DNA from: Microcaldota archaeon
Lineage (GTDB): Archaea; Micrarchaeota; Micrarchaeia; Micrarchaeales; CABMGC01
Assembly (NCBI GenBank): GCA_027334165.1
Contig: DAHWXM010000006.1
Location: 1 to 37,941 of the forward strand
Direction: 5' to 3'
DNA: 37,941 nucleotides
Both the position numbers and the translations under genes were made by a program. Positions 7,101 to 14,895 of the stretch are shown in pieces. The notes beneath the pieces were generated by a model. The model saw nothing but the letters and a program-made list of their open reading frames with translations. It made no database searches and was not told the origin of the DNA. Position 1 is the first letter of the stretch. Every line of letters starts with the position of its first letter.

Positions 7101-7259
7101 GCCAATCCAGGAGAAACTGAAGTCACTCCTATTTGAGAGCCGCCGGGCAAGCGGATGGCACAGGAATTTTACGGGATGATAGCTGGGCGTGTAGCACTGC
7201 CTCCTTTTTACACAACTGCGGTTATATATTTTTCCACGTACATATAACTAGGTAATATT

Positions 7260-7856
7260 ATGCAGGCACAGTTCGACATAGGAAGCGTGGCACCGCAGAT
7301 AAAGGCAAAGGCTTGGTTCCCAGAGACGCAGAAGATAGCGGAGTTCAATCTCTCATCATACAAGGGCAAGTGGGTCATACTCACCTTCTATCCAGGAGAC
7401 TTCACGTTCGTGTGCGCGACAGACATAGAGGCATTCATGAGCTCCTATGAAGAATTCGTAAAGAACAATGTCGCGATAGTCGCGATCAGCACGGACAGCG
7501 TGTTCTCCCACAAGGCATGGAGCGAGACCTCGCCGCGGGTCAAGACGAGCAAGATACCGCTAGTGGATGACTTCAACAAGCGGATATCTACCGATTACGG
7601 CTACCTGAACCAGGAAACTGGTGCGGCAAGGAGAGGCACGGTGATAATAGATCCCGACGGAGTGGTCCAGTACGCCGCGATACACAACGATGCGATAGGG
7701 AAGGACGTCGATCACATATACACGGTGCTGATGGGCCTCAAGTACATACGCGACACCCCGGCGGCGGAAGGGCACGTGTGCGCGATACCGGCCAACTGGA
7801 AGCTCGGCAAGCGTGCGCTTGACATAGACGTGGTCAACGACATAGGCAAGCTCTGA
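7260..7856 (+). CDS. 2-Cys peroxiredoxin (AhpC/Prx1 type)
   Basis: A 198-residue thiol peroxidase that reduces H2O2 and organic hydroperoxides in the cytosol. The active site YPGDFTFVC (P45-T49-C52) carries the peroxidatic Cys52. The supporting Arg is in GAARRGTVIIDPDG (about 125), and the resolving Cys174 lies in GHVCAIPANWKLG, as in typical AhpC. The usual VCPTE is VCATD here, a mild deviation. TATA box TTATATATT at 7222-7230 predicts a start near 7253, so the leader is very short. The electron donor is not in the neighbourhood. The 159 bp before it contain nothing else I can support. Confidence 0.95.
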   Translation: MQAQFDIGSVAPQIKAKAWFPETQKIAEFNLSSYKGKWVILTFYPGDFTFVCATDIEAFMSSYEEFVKNNVAIVAISTDSVFSHKAWSETSPRVKTSKIPLVDDFNKRISTDYGYLNQETGAARRGTVIIDPDGVVQYAAIHNDAIGKDVDHIYTVLMGLKYIRDTPAAEGHVCAIPANWKLGKRALDIDVVNDIGKL

Positions 7857-7900
7857 ACGCGCTGTGAAACTTAATAAGCTTAGCTGTCCTAAGAGTAGTG

Positions 7901-8743
7901 ATGCTTATGCGCATGGCCATAACGGGTTTGTTGCTTCTAGTGTCAGTGCTTGCGGCACAGTCGGGAGCCATGTATCTCGCGATACAGGGTCCGGTCAACG
8001 GCACGCTCAACAACAACGGCAGCATATATCTAGGGAAGCTAGGACCTGGGGAGAGCTTCTACGTCCTCGCATCCGCATCTACGTCTAACGCGAGCGGCGC
8101 TTACGTCAACATAGGCTGGGACAGGTTCGAAGCGATAGGCCTTCCTAATGGATGGTCCGCACAACCGTCTCCACTCTACGAGAATCCGATGAAGCTCAAA
8201 ATAACCGCTGCGCCGTACGCACAGGACGGTGTTTACAGGCTCGTGCTTCGCGCTGTCAACGTAGGAAACTACTCAAAGCTGGGCAACATAACAGTCAGCG
8301 CGTACGTAAACGTTACACCCAACGTCTTCGAGCTCAACGTGAGCCCGCCCGTGATAAACACAGGAGTGGCACAGCCATCGAATCTTTACATAAGCATAAA
8401 CAACACTGGCATATCCGATGATCCATTCGTCATAAACGCGTACGGACTCCCGGCATGGAACGTTTCAGATGAGGTGATAGCACTTCACAGCACCTCCTCG
8501 GTATTCGTGTATCCTGTCTATGTAAAGGAACCCGGATCATACATGTTCAACCTTACCGTGACGTCGGCATCTAGTCCCTTAATAACAAAGTCGTACGCAA
8601 TAACGCTGAATTCGCAGTCGAGCCTGTCTAACGACTATTATGCGCTGGGCCAGGGAGTCGTGATATCGCCGATAATACTGGAACCGGCGTACAGCGTAAT
8701 GATGCTGCTTTCTGATATCTACAGGCTTGCTTCTGGAAACTGA
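7901..8743 (+). CDS. Secreted beta-sandwich protein of unknown function
   Basis: About 280 residues. Signal peptide LMRMAITGLLLLVSVLAAQSGA at the N-terminus, then an extracellular part with many N-glycosylation sequons (NGT, NGS, NAS, NYS, NIT, NVT, NVS, NNT, NLT) and strand-rich segments resembling CARDB/NEW3-type archaeal cell-surface domains (e.g. VYRLVLRAVNVGNYSKLGNITV; YVKEPGSYMFNLTV). A final hydrophobic stretch (EPAYSVMMLLSDIYRLA) could be a weak anchor. The open frame begins with GTG at 7898; ATG 7901 is preferred because TTAATAA at 7871-7877 lies 27 nt upstream (leaderless). An 18-bp gap follows before the next gene on the same strand. Confidence 0.7.
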   Translation: MLMRMAITGLLLLVSVLAAQSGAMYLAIQGPVNGTLNNNGSIYLGKLGPGESFYVLASASTSNASGAYVNIGWDRFEAIGLPNGWSAQPSPLYENPMKLKITAAPYAQDGVYRLVLRAVNVGNYSKLGNITVSAYVNVTPNVFELNVSPPVINTGVAQPSNLYISINNTGISDDPFVINAYGLPAWNVSDEVIALHSTSSVFVYPVYVKEPGSYMFNLTVTSASSPLITKSYAITLNSQSSLSNDYYALGQGVVISPIILEPAYSVMMLLSDIYRLASGN

Positions 8744-8760
8744 ACGGAGGTTGTACCAAC

Positions 8761-9450
8761 ATGGCCAAGAAAGAGGAGAAGAGAGGTTCGAGCCTGCTTT
8801 ATGTGAAGGCCCGCACAATGGAGGACATAGCGAGATATGCGTACAGTCCGGACGTCGCACCTAAGAATCTCGTGTGCACGAAGTCAGGGAATTCATTCAG
8901 GCTCGTCGTGTTCGGCGAACACATAAACGATACGGTGATGGCGTATTACGTTGACATCGCTGATGAATCCAATGCGATGCGCTACACGCTGCCGAATTCG
9001 TACGAACGCGAGTCAGCGGTGCTGGCAGTCGGCAATTCTGCAAACGAAAAGAACAGCATGAGCGTGCTAAGGATGGACCTCTCCGTGTTCAAGGAGGAGA
9101 AGGACATAAGCCAGGAGGATATACTTCTCATAATGGTCTCATCGGCCGATGACATAGTTAACACAGTGGCAAGGAGGAGTGCACGGGAGGAGATCTCAAT
9201 GCCGTTATACTCCTTCGAGAGGGACGGAAAGAAATATATCGCCGGCTTTGATTTGGTCGAGGAACTGAACGATGATAGGAAAACCTTTTATTATGCTGTG
9301 CTCCAAGATAAGGAGTGTAAGAGTTTCATCAAGTATAACTATGCTGACAACACTTTCTCTCTGACGAACAGCGTTGATGAGCATGCTTATATCTATCTCA
9401 AGGTAATGAATCTCGAACAGGCGTTTCCATTCTTTAAAGTGCCCGATTAG
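8761..9450 (+). CDS. Hypothetical cytosolic protein ending inside tRNA-Asn
   Basis: 229 residues, soluble, mixed charge, no signal peptide or transmembrane segment. It opens with MAKKEEKRGSS and alternates strands and helices (NSFRLVVFGEHINDTVMAYY; SMSVLRMDLSVFKEE; YIYLKVMNLEQAFPFFK). I do not recognise the family. A possible binding site GGAGG lies 9 nt before the ATG; it is probably co-transcribed with the secreted protein before it. Its last two codons and stop (CCC GAT TAG) are the first ten bases of tRNA-Asn. Confidence 0.7.
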   Translation: MAKKEEKRGSSLLYVKARTMEDIARYAYSPDVAPKNLVCTKSGNSFRLVVFGEHINDTVMAYYVDIADESNAMRYTLPNSYERESAVLAVGNSANEKNSMSVLRMDLSVFKEEKDISQEDILLIMVSSADDIVNTVARRSAREEISMPLYSFERDGKKYIAGFDLVEELNDDRKTFYYAVLQDKECKSFIKYNYADNTFSLTNSVDEHAYIYLKVMNLEQAFPFFKVPD

Positions 9451-9512
9451 CTCAGTGGTAGAGCGCGTGGCTGTTAACCATGAGGTCGCAGGTTCAATCC
9501 CTGCATCGGGCG
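9441..9512 (+). tRNA. tRNA-Asn(GTT)
   Basis: A complete cloverleaf: acceptor GCCCGAT/ATCGGGC, D arm GCTCAGTGGTAGAGC, anticodon arm CGTGG-CTGTTAA-CCATG with anticodon GTT, variable loop AGGTC, T arm GCAGG-TTCAATC-CCTGC, discriminator G. No intron, no encoded CCA. The gene overlaps the end of the preceding CDS by 10 bp and is the probable attachment site of the element that follows; it is intact after integration. Confidence 0.97.
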
Positions 9513-9532
9513 ATGCCCTTCAGGTTATACCC
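9502..9532 (+). repeat. Left attachment-site candidate (attL)
   Basis: TGCATCGGGCGATGCCCTTC and the following 11 bases span the last part of tRNA-Asn and the adjacent DNA. They match 22637-22667 in the same orientation at about 25 of 31 positions, including 17 of 19 in the core 9506-9524. Confidence 0.45.
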
Positions 9533-9579
9533 CTACGGGACAAGGTATAAATATTCATCGCTGGCACAATGTCACGTCG

Positions 9580-10806
9580 ATGACAAACGACATCGACTAT
9601 TGGCAAAGGATGGCGAACCGCCTCTACGATAGGGTTTTGGCAGACGTGCGCATAATTGCGCAAAATAGGCGCTATCTCGAAGACCACGTAACACTGCTAA
9701 AGGCCAAGAATATGCACCCACGTAGCGTTATACGGCATATCTACGGCATTCTAAAGCTGATGGAGGCCCTGGGTTATGACAAAGACCTGAAAGCGGTAAC
9801 AAAAAAGGATATGGAAAAGGCCGCAGCGTACATAAACTCCTGCGATCCGCCATATAGCATGGAATCCAGGCTCCATTTTCAGGCGGTTTGGAAGGTTTTC
9901 TACAAGGAGCTATTGGGAGAGGGCGTATATCAGCCTCCAGTGACAGCTTGGATGAAGATAACGAACAAAACCAGAAAGAACCTTATGCCAGACAACATAC
10001 TGACTGAACAGGAAATAGTCAGAATGCTCGATTCTGCCATAAACCTCAGGGACAAGTTCTTCCTTAGCCTGTTATACGAAACAGGCTGCAGGATAGGGGA
10101 GATAATGGGAGTCAGGAAGAAGGACTTAGACCTGACAGTGCAGCCAGCAAAGCTCACAATAACAGGAAAGACAGGCTGGAGGAAGGTACCGCTGCTTATG
10201 TCAGTCTCATTAGCGGTAACCTATCTGGATACTATAAAGGACTTAAGGGACGACCAGATAATCTGGAGGCAAATAGGCAGCAGCAAGGGCAAGGACAAGC
10301 CTATGACAGATGATTCCGCAAGGAAGCTCCTAAGGGTTATAGGCCACAGGGCAGGCATTACAAAGCCCATCAACCCTCATGCCTTCAGGAAGGCAAGGGC
10401 ATCCCATCTTGCTAATAAACTTTCAGACCAGCAGCTAAGGGCCTACTTCGGCTGGGTTCCAAGCAGCAATATGGCGGATTACTACATAAGGGTCAGCAAC
10501 ACTGCCCTGGACAACGCCTATATGGAGATAAACGGCCTAGAAGTCAAGAAGGATGCGTCTCAGGCACTACTGAAGCCAAGAATGTGCATACGCTGCAGCT
10601 TCTCTAACAGCCCAGACATGCAGTTCTGTGGAAGGTGCGGCTCTGCGCTTGACACGCAGACAGCAATCCAGATGGACGAAGACAGGAAAAACATAGACAA
10701 TGCGCTAAATGCCTACATAAAGAGTTCAGACCCCAAGGCGCTGAAGGAGGAGCTTTCGCACATGATCCTGAAGCTTGACCGCATGCAGAAGACAAAGAGG
10801 CGTTGA
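9580..10806 (+). CDS. Tyrosine recombinase/integrase with C-terminal zinc ribbon
   Basis: 408 residues. N-terminal SAM-like core-binding domain about 20-125; catalytic domain about 140-315. Catalytic residues: Arg171 in YETGCRIGEIMG, a Lys in the TGKTGWRKVPL hairpin, His267-x-x-Arg270 in NPHAFRKARASHLAN, Trp292 in the usual His/Trp position, and the tyrosine nucleophile in MADYYIRVS (301 or 302). After the catalytic domain, CIRC (336-339) and CGRC (350-353) form a zinc ribbon, followed by a helical tail. The gene is intact, not split as in SSV-type integrases. TATA TATAAATA (9546-9553) is about 30 nt before the ATG, so it is probably leaderless. Its position 68 bp after tRNA-Asn marks it as the integrase of the island. 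Confidence 0.95.
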   Translation: MTNDIDYWQRMANRLYDRVLADVRIIAQNRRYLEDHVTLLKAKNMHPRSVIRHIYGILKLMEALGYDKDLKAVTKKDMEKAAAYINSCDPPYSMESRLHFQAVWKVFYKELLGEGVYQPPVTAWMKITNKTRKNLMPDNILTEQEIVRMLDSAINLRDKFFLSLLYETGCRIGEIMGVRKKDLDLTVQPAKLTITGKTGWRKVPLLMSVSLAVTYLDTIKDLRDDQIIWRQIGSSKGKDKPMTDDSARKLLRVIGHRAGITKPINPHAFRKARASHLANKLSDQQLRAYFGWVPSSNMADYYIRVSNTALDNAYMEINGLEVKKDASQALLKPRMCIRCSFSNSPDMQFCGRCGSALDTQTAIQMDEDRKNIDNALNAYIKSSDPKALKEELSHMILKLDRMQKTKRR

Positions 10807-10811
10807 CCAGA

Positions 10812-10837
10812 AATTCATTTAAATAATTTTATTTAAA
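10812..10837. repeat. AT-rich palindrome after the integrase
   Basis: TTTAAATAA-TT-TTATTTAAA (10818-10837) is a perfect 9-bp-arm palindrome preceded by ATTCATTTAAAT (10813-10824), a string that recurs at the other end of the island (22527-22538). It could be an operator, a replication or recombination site, or a terminator-type structure between the integrase and the next gene. Nothing else is seen in 10838-10935. Confidence 0.5.
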
Positions 10838-10968
10838 CCGCATACTTTTATTTAAGCAAAAATACTGACGTGAAAACCGATTTCTTATACTGCAGTAAAA
10901 GGCAGATTAGTCGACCGCCTCGACGTCGTTGAGCATTTAAAAATATTCAGTCCCGCATGAACCACATC

Positions 10969-11154
10969 ATGGACGGCGACCCCACAGAAGAGGAAAAAGT
11001 GCGTTGGGCAGAGAGTATCCGTCGTGCAAAAGAGAATCTCAAACAGCTTTCTGAAGAAGAGCAAAACTTCGTCAAGGCGATTATCGCTGAAGTTGAAAAA
11101 CTAAAAGCTATGAAATTACAAAGCCAAGCTGAATATGACAAAGAGGAAGTCTAA
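10969..11154 (+). CDS. Small acidic helical protein
   Basis: 61 residues from ATG 10969, or 65 from ATG 10957. The sequence is almost entirely charged helix (EEEKVRWAESIRRAKENLKQLS, then EEEQNFVKAIIAEVEKLKAMK), suggesting a short coiled coil. TATA TTTAAAAATA (10936-10945) lies 29 nt before ATG 10969 but only 17 nt before ATG 10957, which favours the second start. No known family is recognised; element-borne small proteins like this are often regulators or recombination directionality factors, which is only a guess. Confidence 0.6.
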   Translation: MDGDPTEEEKVRWAESIRRAKENLKQLSEEEQNFVKAIIAEVEKLKAMKLQSQAEYDKEEV

Positions 11155-11161
11155 TGTCATA

Positions 11162-12307
11162 TTAGGGGGCTGTGCTTATGCCCATCTCCTTGAGAGCATC
11201 CTCATACTCCTTTGCTTTGGATTTTACTAGATTGGCATATTCGGTGGCCTTAGATTCATCAAATGAGGACTGGAAAACCTTCTTTATATCATCCACAGAA
11301 CATTGCGTGTAGTCTAACAAGCTGCTGATGTTTAACTGTTGCTTCAGTTTAGACTCCACGTTTAATAACTTTTTCAAATCATCCTGCGGTATCTCTCCAA
11401 AGAACAAGAAAAACGAAGAATCGAAGACAAATTTCCTCACCTGTACTTTCTTCTCCTCCTCCATAGGTATCTTACCAAGTTTTATGTCAGTTCCTATAAG
11501 CTTAGTGAAATCGGCGGGCAGCATATTCTTTCCTATAATACCAATATTACCTCCGCCCATCTTCGCCTTGAATATCAGTATGTTCATATTCAAAAACTTA
11601 GAGTAGTCGCCCTCACCGTATCTTTTGTATAAGAATTCCTTCTGCCTGTCACTTAGCTTATCAAGTTGCTCTTTCCATTCTGTTTCTAACTGGTTTCTAA
11701 GTTCTTTGTATAGCCATTGCTTCAGAAAATTAGGGTTTTGCAACTTCTTAGTTAATCTATTAGCAGTTGTTACGAAAAATGAACTGCGCCTACCCATCCT
11801 TACAAATCCTACTTTCTGTAAGAAAGCTGGATATAATCTTACAAGTCTTACTTTATTAGACACGGGAGCTGGGTTGGCATAACAATATAGGATAAAGGCA
11901 TCAGTTCCTTCAAGATGTTTGGCTACGTCTGCTTGGCTAATTAGTCCTTTATCTACGAGTTTTGCTACCAGATTCACTCTTGCTTTTTGTTGTTCTCCCA
12001 TCTTTTGAGTCATTTCTTTAATAAGTTTAATCTGCTCATCACTAGTCTTTTTCTGATCCTCGCCCTGCTTTTTTAATTCACCGACATTACTTGTAAACTG
12101 AGATTGCAAGGTAGATACGGCAGTACTGAATTCCTTATTTGATGAGGCTTTATCTACAAATTGCAAGCCTCCCATAACTATGATAATTATTCCTATTATC
12201 CAAAGAGGCACTAACGTTGTGTTGAATGTCAAATACTCAAGAATACCTCCAAAAACAATCAGGAGGAGGGACACCCAGTAATTTTTTAGTACTTTTTGGA
12301 GGTTCAT
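11162..12307 (-). CDS. Membrane protein at the end of the type I RM operon
   Basis: 381 residues from ATG 12307 (the frame extends to a TTG at 12319). Two hydrophobic helices near the N-terminus (YWVSLLLIVFGGILEYLTF and LVPLWIIGIIIIVMGGLQF) are followed by a coiled-coil-like stretch (KKQGEDQKKTSDEQIKLIKE) and a soluble domain of about 270 residues. No nuclease or ATPase motif is seen. It follows HsdS by 18 bp on the same strand, so it is very likely co-transcribed with the RM genes. Its base composition is AT-rich like HsdS. It shares the plan of the 315-residue protein at 18847 (two N-terminal helices, cytosolic coiled coil and domain) without obvious sequence similarity. Function unknown; a membrane-bound partner or effector of the RM system is inference. 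Confidence 0.7.
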   Translation of the reverse strand: MNLQKVLKNYWVSLLLIVFGGILEYLTFNTTLVPLWIIGIIIIVMGGLQFVDKASSNKEFSTAVSTLQSQFTSNVGELKKQGEDQKKTSDEQIKLIKEMTQKMGEQQKARVNLVAKLVDKGLISQADVAKHLEGTDAFILYCYANPAPVSNKVRLVRLYPAFLQKVGFVRMGRRSSFFVTTANRLTKKLQNPNFLKQWLYKELRNQLETEWKEQLDKLSDRQKEFLYKRYGEGDYSKFLNMNILIFKAKMGGGNIGIIGKNMLPADFTKLIGTDIKLGKIPMEEEKKVQVRKFVFDSSFFLFFGEIPQDDLKKLLNVESKLKQQLNISSLLDYTQCSVDDIKKVFQSSFDESKATEYANLVKSKAKEYEDALKEMGISTAP

Positions 12308-12325
12308 TGAGTCTACCAATAAGGG

Positions 12326-13414
12326 TTAATTTGCAGGATTAAAGTATTTGTTTGATAAAGACTCTAGAAGAAGATTAAGTTTATCCGAAGTAACTATCTG
12401 CGTTTCTCTAATCTTCTCAAAATAAGACATCTTTTGTGAAAATTCCTTTTGAAGTTCCATGGAAGGGACTTTTATTTGCTCCTCTAATAAGTATCTGTAA
12501 TGACGGCTATATCCTCTACTCTCTATACCTACTTCTCTTAATGCGTAGTAAAAGTATTTAGGATCAAATTCTTTTGAAGGTGTTAGCACTTTAACACCAT
12601 CAGCTCCCAAAGCAAATTTAAAATCAATATATTTTAAGCATAAAGTATGGTCACCAAAAAGGATAACTGGTAAATCCCCGTTATATAAAGACTCTTCACT
12701 ATCTGTATAACCTCCGATGAGACTTTTGCCCTGGTCTACTATCGGATATTTGCCACTTTCCGAAAACTTGTTTTTAGGTATCTTTACAATCTTGCATTTC
12801 GGTTTAACTATACAATCTTTTATTAAACGTGTTTTAATTTCTTTAGCAAACGTAAGGTGAAATAAACTTGAAGAATATGAATCGCTCAACTGTATTGCAT
12901 GAATGTTCCTTTCATGGATCTGGTTTACCTTTAACAGGTTGGACGCTATACGTCTTTGTACTTCAAGAGAGGGTACCTGAATAAACAATGTCTCAAAAAA
13001 TTCTTTTGGTACCCTCTGTCTACCAGTTGTACCAGTCATGCTTTTTACGGCAGAATCTCTGATCTCTGGGGTCTTTAGTAAAAAATAAAGCCAGTCCGCA
13101 AGTACCTTTTTAGGTGATATTACTATAAACTCAGTGGATCCTAATCCTACTTCATCTTCTAGTCCTCTCGCTATTGCTACTTTGCCATTTTCTGTGCACG
13201 GAGTTATTCTTGCAAATAATATATCATTCTCTTTGAATCTGCTAAGACCAGAATTCTCACTAGTTTTATTAATAAAATAACTTATTTTTCCTGAAGTTTC
13301 GTCTATTGCAGACATCTCAATAAAATGATTTTTGGAGTTTTTAGTTAAGTTGTATGAGGGGTTTATATCTGCAACTTCAGTCAACTTTCTATATTCGATG
13401 TTATTCCTCATCAT
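12326..13414 (-). CDS. hsdS: Type I restriction-modification specificity subunit HsdS
   Basis: 362 residues. Two target-recognition halves are visible. Each ends in a related conserved segment: VPSLEVQRRIA (147-157) after TRD 1 and VPSMELQKEFS (317-327) after TRD 2, both leading into helical spacers. HsdS recognises a bipartite DNA site and docks two HsdM subunits. The start ATG overlaps the HsdM stop (ATGA at 13411-13414), showing translational coupling. The gene is markedly more AT-rich than hsdM and hsdR, as expected for a rapidly exchanged specificity gene. Confidence 0.93.
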   Translation of the reverse strand: MMRNNIEYRKLTEVADINPSYNLTKNSKNHFIEMSAIDETSGKISYFINKTSENSGLSRFKENDILFARITPCTENGKVAIARGLEDEVGLGSTEFIVISPKKVLADWLYFLLKTPEIRDSAVKSMTGTTGRQRVPKEFFETLFIQVPSLEVQRRIASNLLKVNQIHERNIHAIQLSDSYSSSLFHLTFAKEIKTRLIKDCIVKPKCKIVKIPKNKFSESGKYPIVDQGKSLIGGYTDSEESLYNGDLPVILFGDHTLCLKYIDFKFALGADGVKVLTPSKEFDPKYFYYALREVGIESRGYSRHYRYLLEEQIKVPSMELQKEFSQKMSYFEKIRETQIVTSDKLNLLLESLSNKYFNPAN

Positions 13415-14895
13415 ATCATCTTTTTAAGATTCTTTATATCTTCGACAATTTCCTCCTGTAATTTAAGCGTTTCTTCAAGTATTTTATCTGGGCTGCCTTG
13501 TTTAGAATTAACAACCTTCCTAGGCCTGTATAAGCCTGCAGAAAGCCCAAAATCACGATCCCTGATCTCTTCAAAATTCGCATACCAGCTCTGATCTGAT
13601 AAAGCCTTAGTTTTCCATTTTTCAAGAAGATCTGGTATGTCGTTTTCTTTTACTTGCATAGGTCTTGAACCTAAACTGTACCCTATATTATGAAGTTCGT
13701 AAAACCAGACCCTCTTCGTTGACCCGCCCTTTTTGAATACTAGAACTGATGTTTTCACTCCAGCATACGGCATAAACGCACCGCTTGGCATGGATACTAC
13801 GGCTTGCAAATCGCATTTTTCTAGCAGGTAGCGTCTAATGTCTTTGTGCGCAGCACTATTCCCAAAAAGTAAGCCTTCAGGCACTATTATACCACAACGC
13901 CCTCCATCTTTAAGCAGCTGAACTGCGTATCCTAGAAATAGTATCTCTGTCTTTGTTGCTATGATGGGTAAGTCCTTCTTTATTCTTGTCTTATCTATTC
14001 GACCAGCGAAGGGGGGATTCGTCAAGACAATGTCATACTGCTTGTCTTCTTCCTGCCCATATTCTATTGCAATTGCGTCCTTTCTCTTTACATTCTCTGA
14101 CTCAAGTCCATGTAGAAGTAGGTTCATTCTTGCGAATCTTATCATTCCTTGGTCAACATCGAAGCCGTACAGGGTGCTGTGTTCAAGCTTCTTTCTTTTC
14201 TCATCGTTTAGTAAGTCTCCCCAGTAGGCTTTCCTGTCTTTCAGTGTTGCGGGTCTGGAGTTATTCTTCAATATGTTGAAGTACGAAGCGATAAGGAATC
14301 CTCCTGTACCACATGCAGGGTCGACTACTGTTTCGCCTATTTGCGGGTTTACCATCTCAGTAATGAAGCTTATTAGGTGTCTTGGCGTTCTGAATTGCCC
14401 AAGCTCACCAGCAGCATCCATCTTTGAGAGAAGGTACTCGTAGAGGTCTCCCTTTGTGTCATTATCAAGCATTTCAAGCGGGAATTCATTATCAATCTTC
14501 TGTATCAGGTCATGGAGAACGTCTGGTTTAGTTATCTTCAGTACTGCATCGTGGAAGTATTCTGACACGTCCTCGTTATTGGAGTCCACCTTCGACAGGA
14601 ATGGGAACAGCTCATCTCTGACAAATATCAATAATTCCCTACCGCTTTTGTCCAGCAGCTTGCTCCACCTATACTTGTCGTTTTTGCCACTGAATATAGG
14701 CTTGTATTTATCGCCAAGCAACTCTGCTTTCTCATCATCCCGTTCTTCCAGCATCTTCAAAAACAAAAGATAACTAATTTGCTCTACATGATCGCCAGGA
14801 TTTGGCAATCCCGAAGACCACAGATAATCTCTAAGGCCATCTACCTGGCTCTTTAGTTGCGTTATAGTCATTGCGTTTTCCACGTTTTCTACCAT
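13411..14895 (-). CDS. hsdM: Type I restriction-modification methyltransferase HsdM
   Basis: 494 residues. N-terminal helical HsdM_N domain (about 10-150), then an N6-adenine methyltransferase domain with SAM-binding motif I DPACGTGGF (192-200) and catalytic motif IV NPPF (293-296). With HsdS it protects host DNA; with HsdR it forms the restriction complex. The ATG shares its A with the HsdR stop codon (TAATG), so the genes are tightly coupled. Length and motifs are normal for the family. Confidence 0.97.
   Translation of the reverse strand: MVENVENAMTITQLKSQVDGLRDYLWSSGLPNPGDHVEQISYLLFLKMLEERDDEKAELLGDKYKPIFSGKNDKYRWSKLLDKSGRELLIFVRDELFPFLSKVDSNNEDVSEYFHDAVLKITKPDVLHDLIQKIDNEFPLEMLDNDTKGDLYEYLLSKMDAAGELGQFRTPRHLISFITEMVNPQIGETVVDPACGTGGFLIASYFNILKNNSRPATLKDRKAYWGDLLNDEKRKKLEHSTLYGFDVDQGMIRFARMNLLLHGLESENVKRKDAIAIEYGQEEDKQYDIVLTNPPFAGRIDKTRIKKDLPIIATKTEILFLGYAVQLLKDGGRCGIIVPEGLLFGNSAAHKDIRRYLLEKCDLQAVVSMPSGAFMPYAGVKTSVLVFKKGGSTKRVWFYELHNIGYSLGSRPMQVKENDIPDLLEKWKTKALSDQSWYANFEEIRDRDFGLSAGLYRPRKVVNSKQGSPDKILEETLKLQEEIVEDIKNLKKMI

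Noticed and set aside
7101-7259. C/D box small RNA (a GATGATAG and a CTGA string)
   Set aside because: The boxes are in the wrong order and spacing and lack flanking pairing.
9441-10806. SSV-type split integrase that disrupts its own gene on integration
   Set aside because: The integrase frame is continuous with all catalytic residues and no fragment occurs at the right end.
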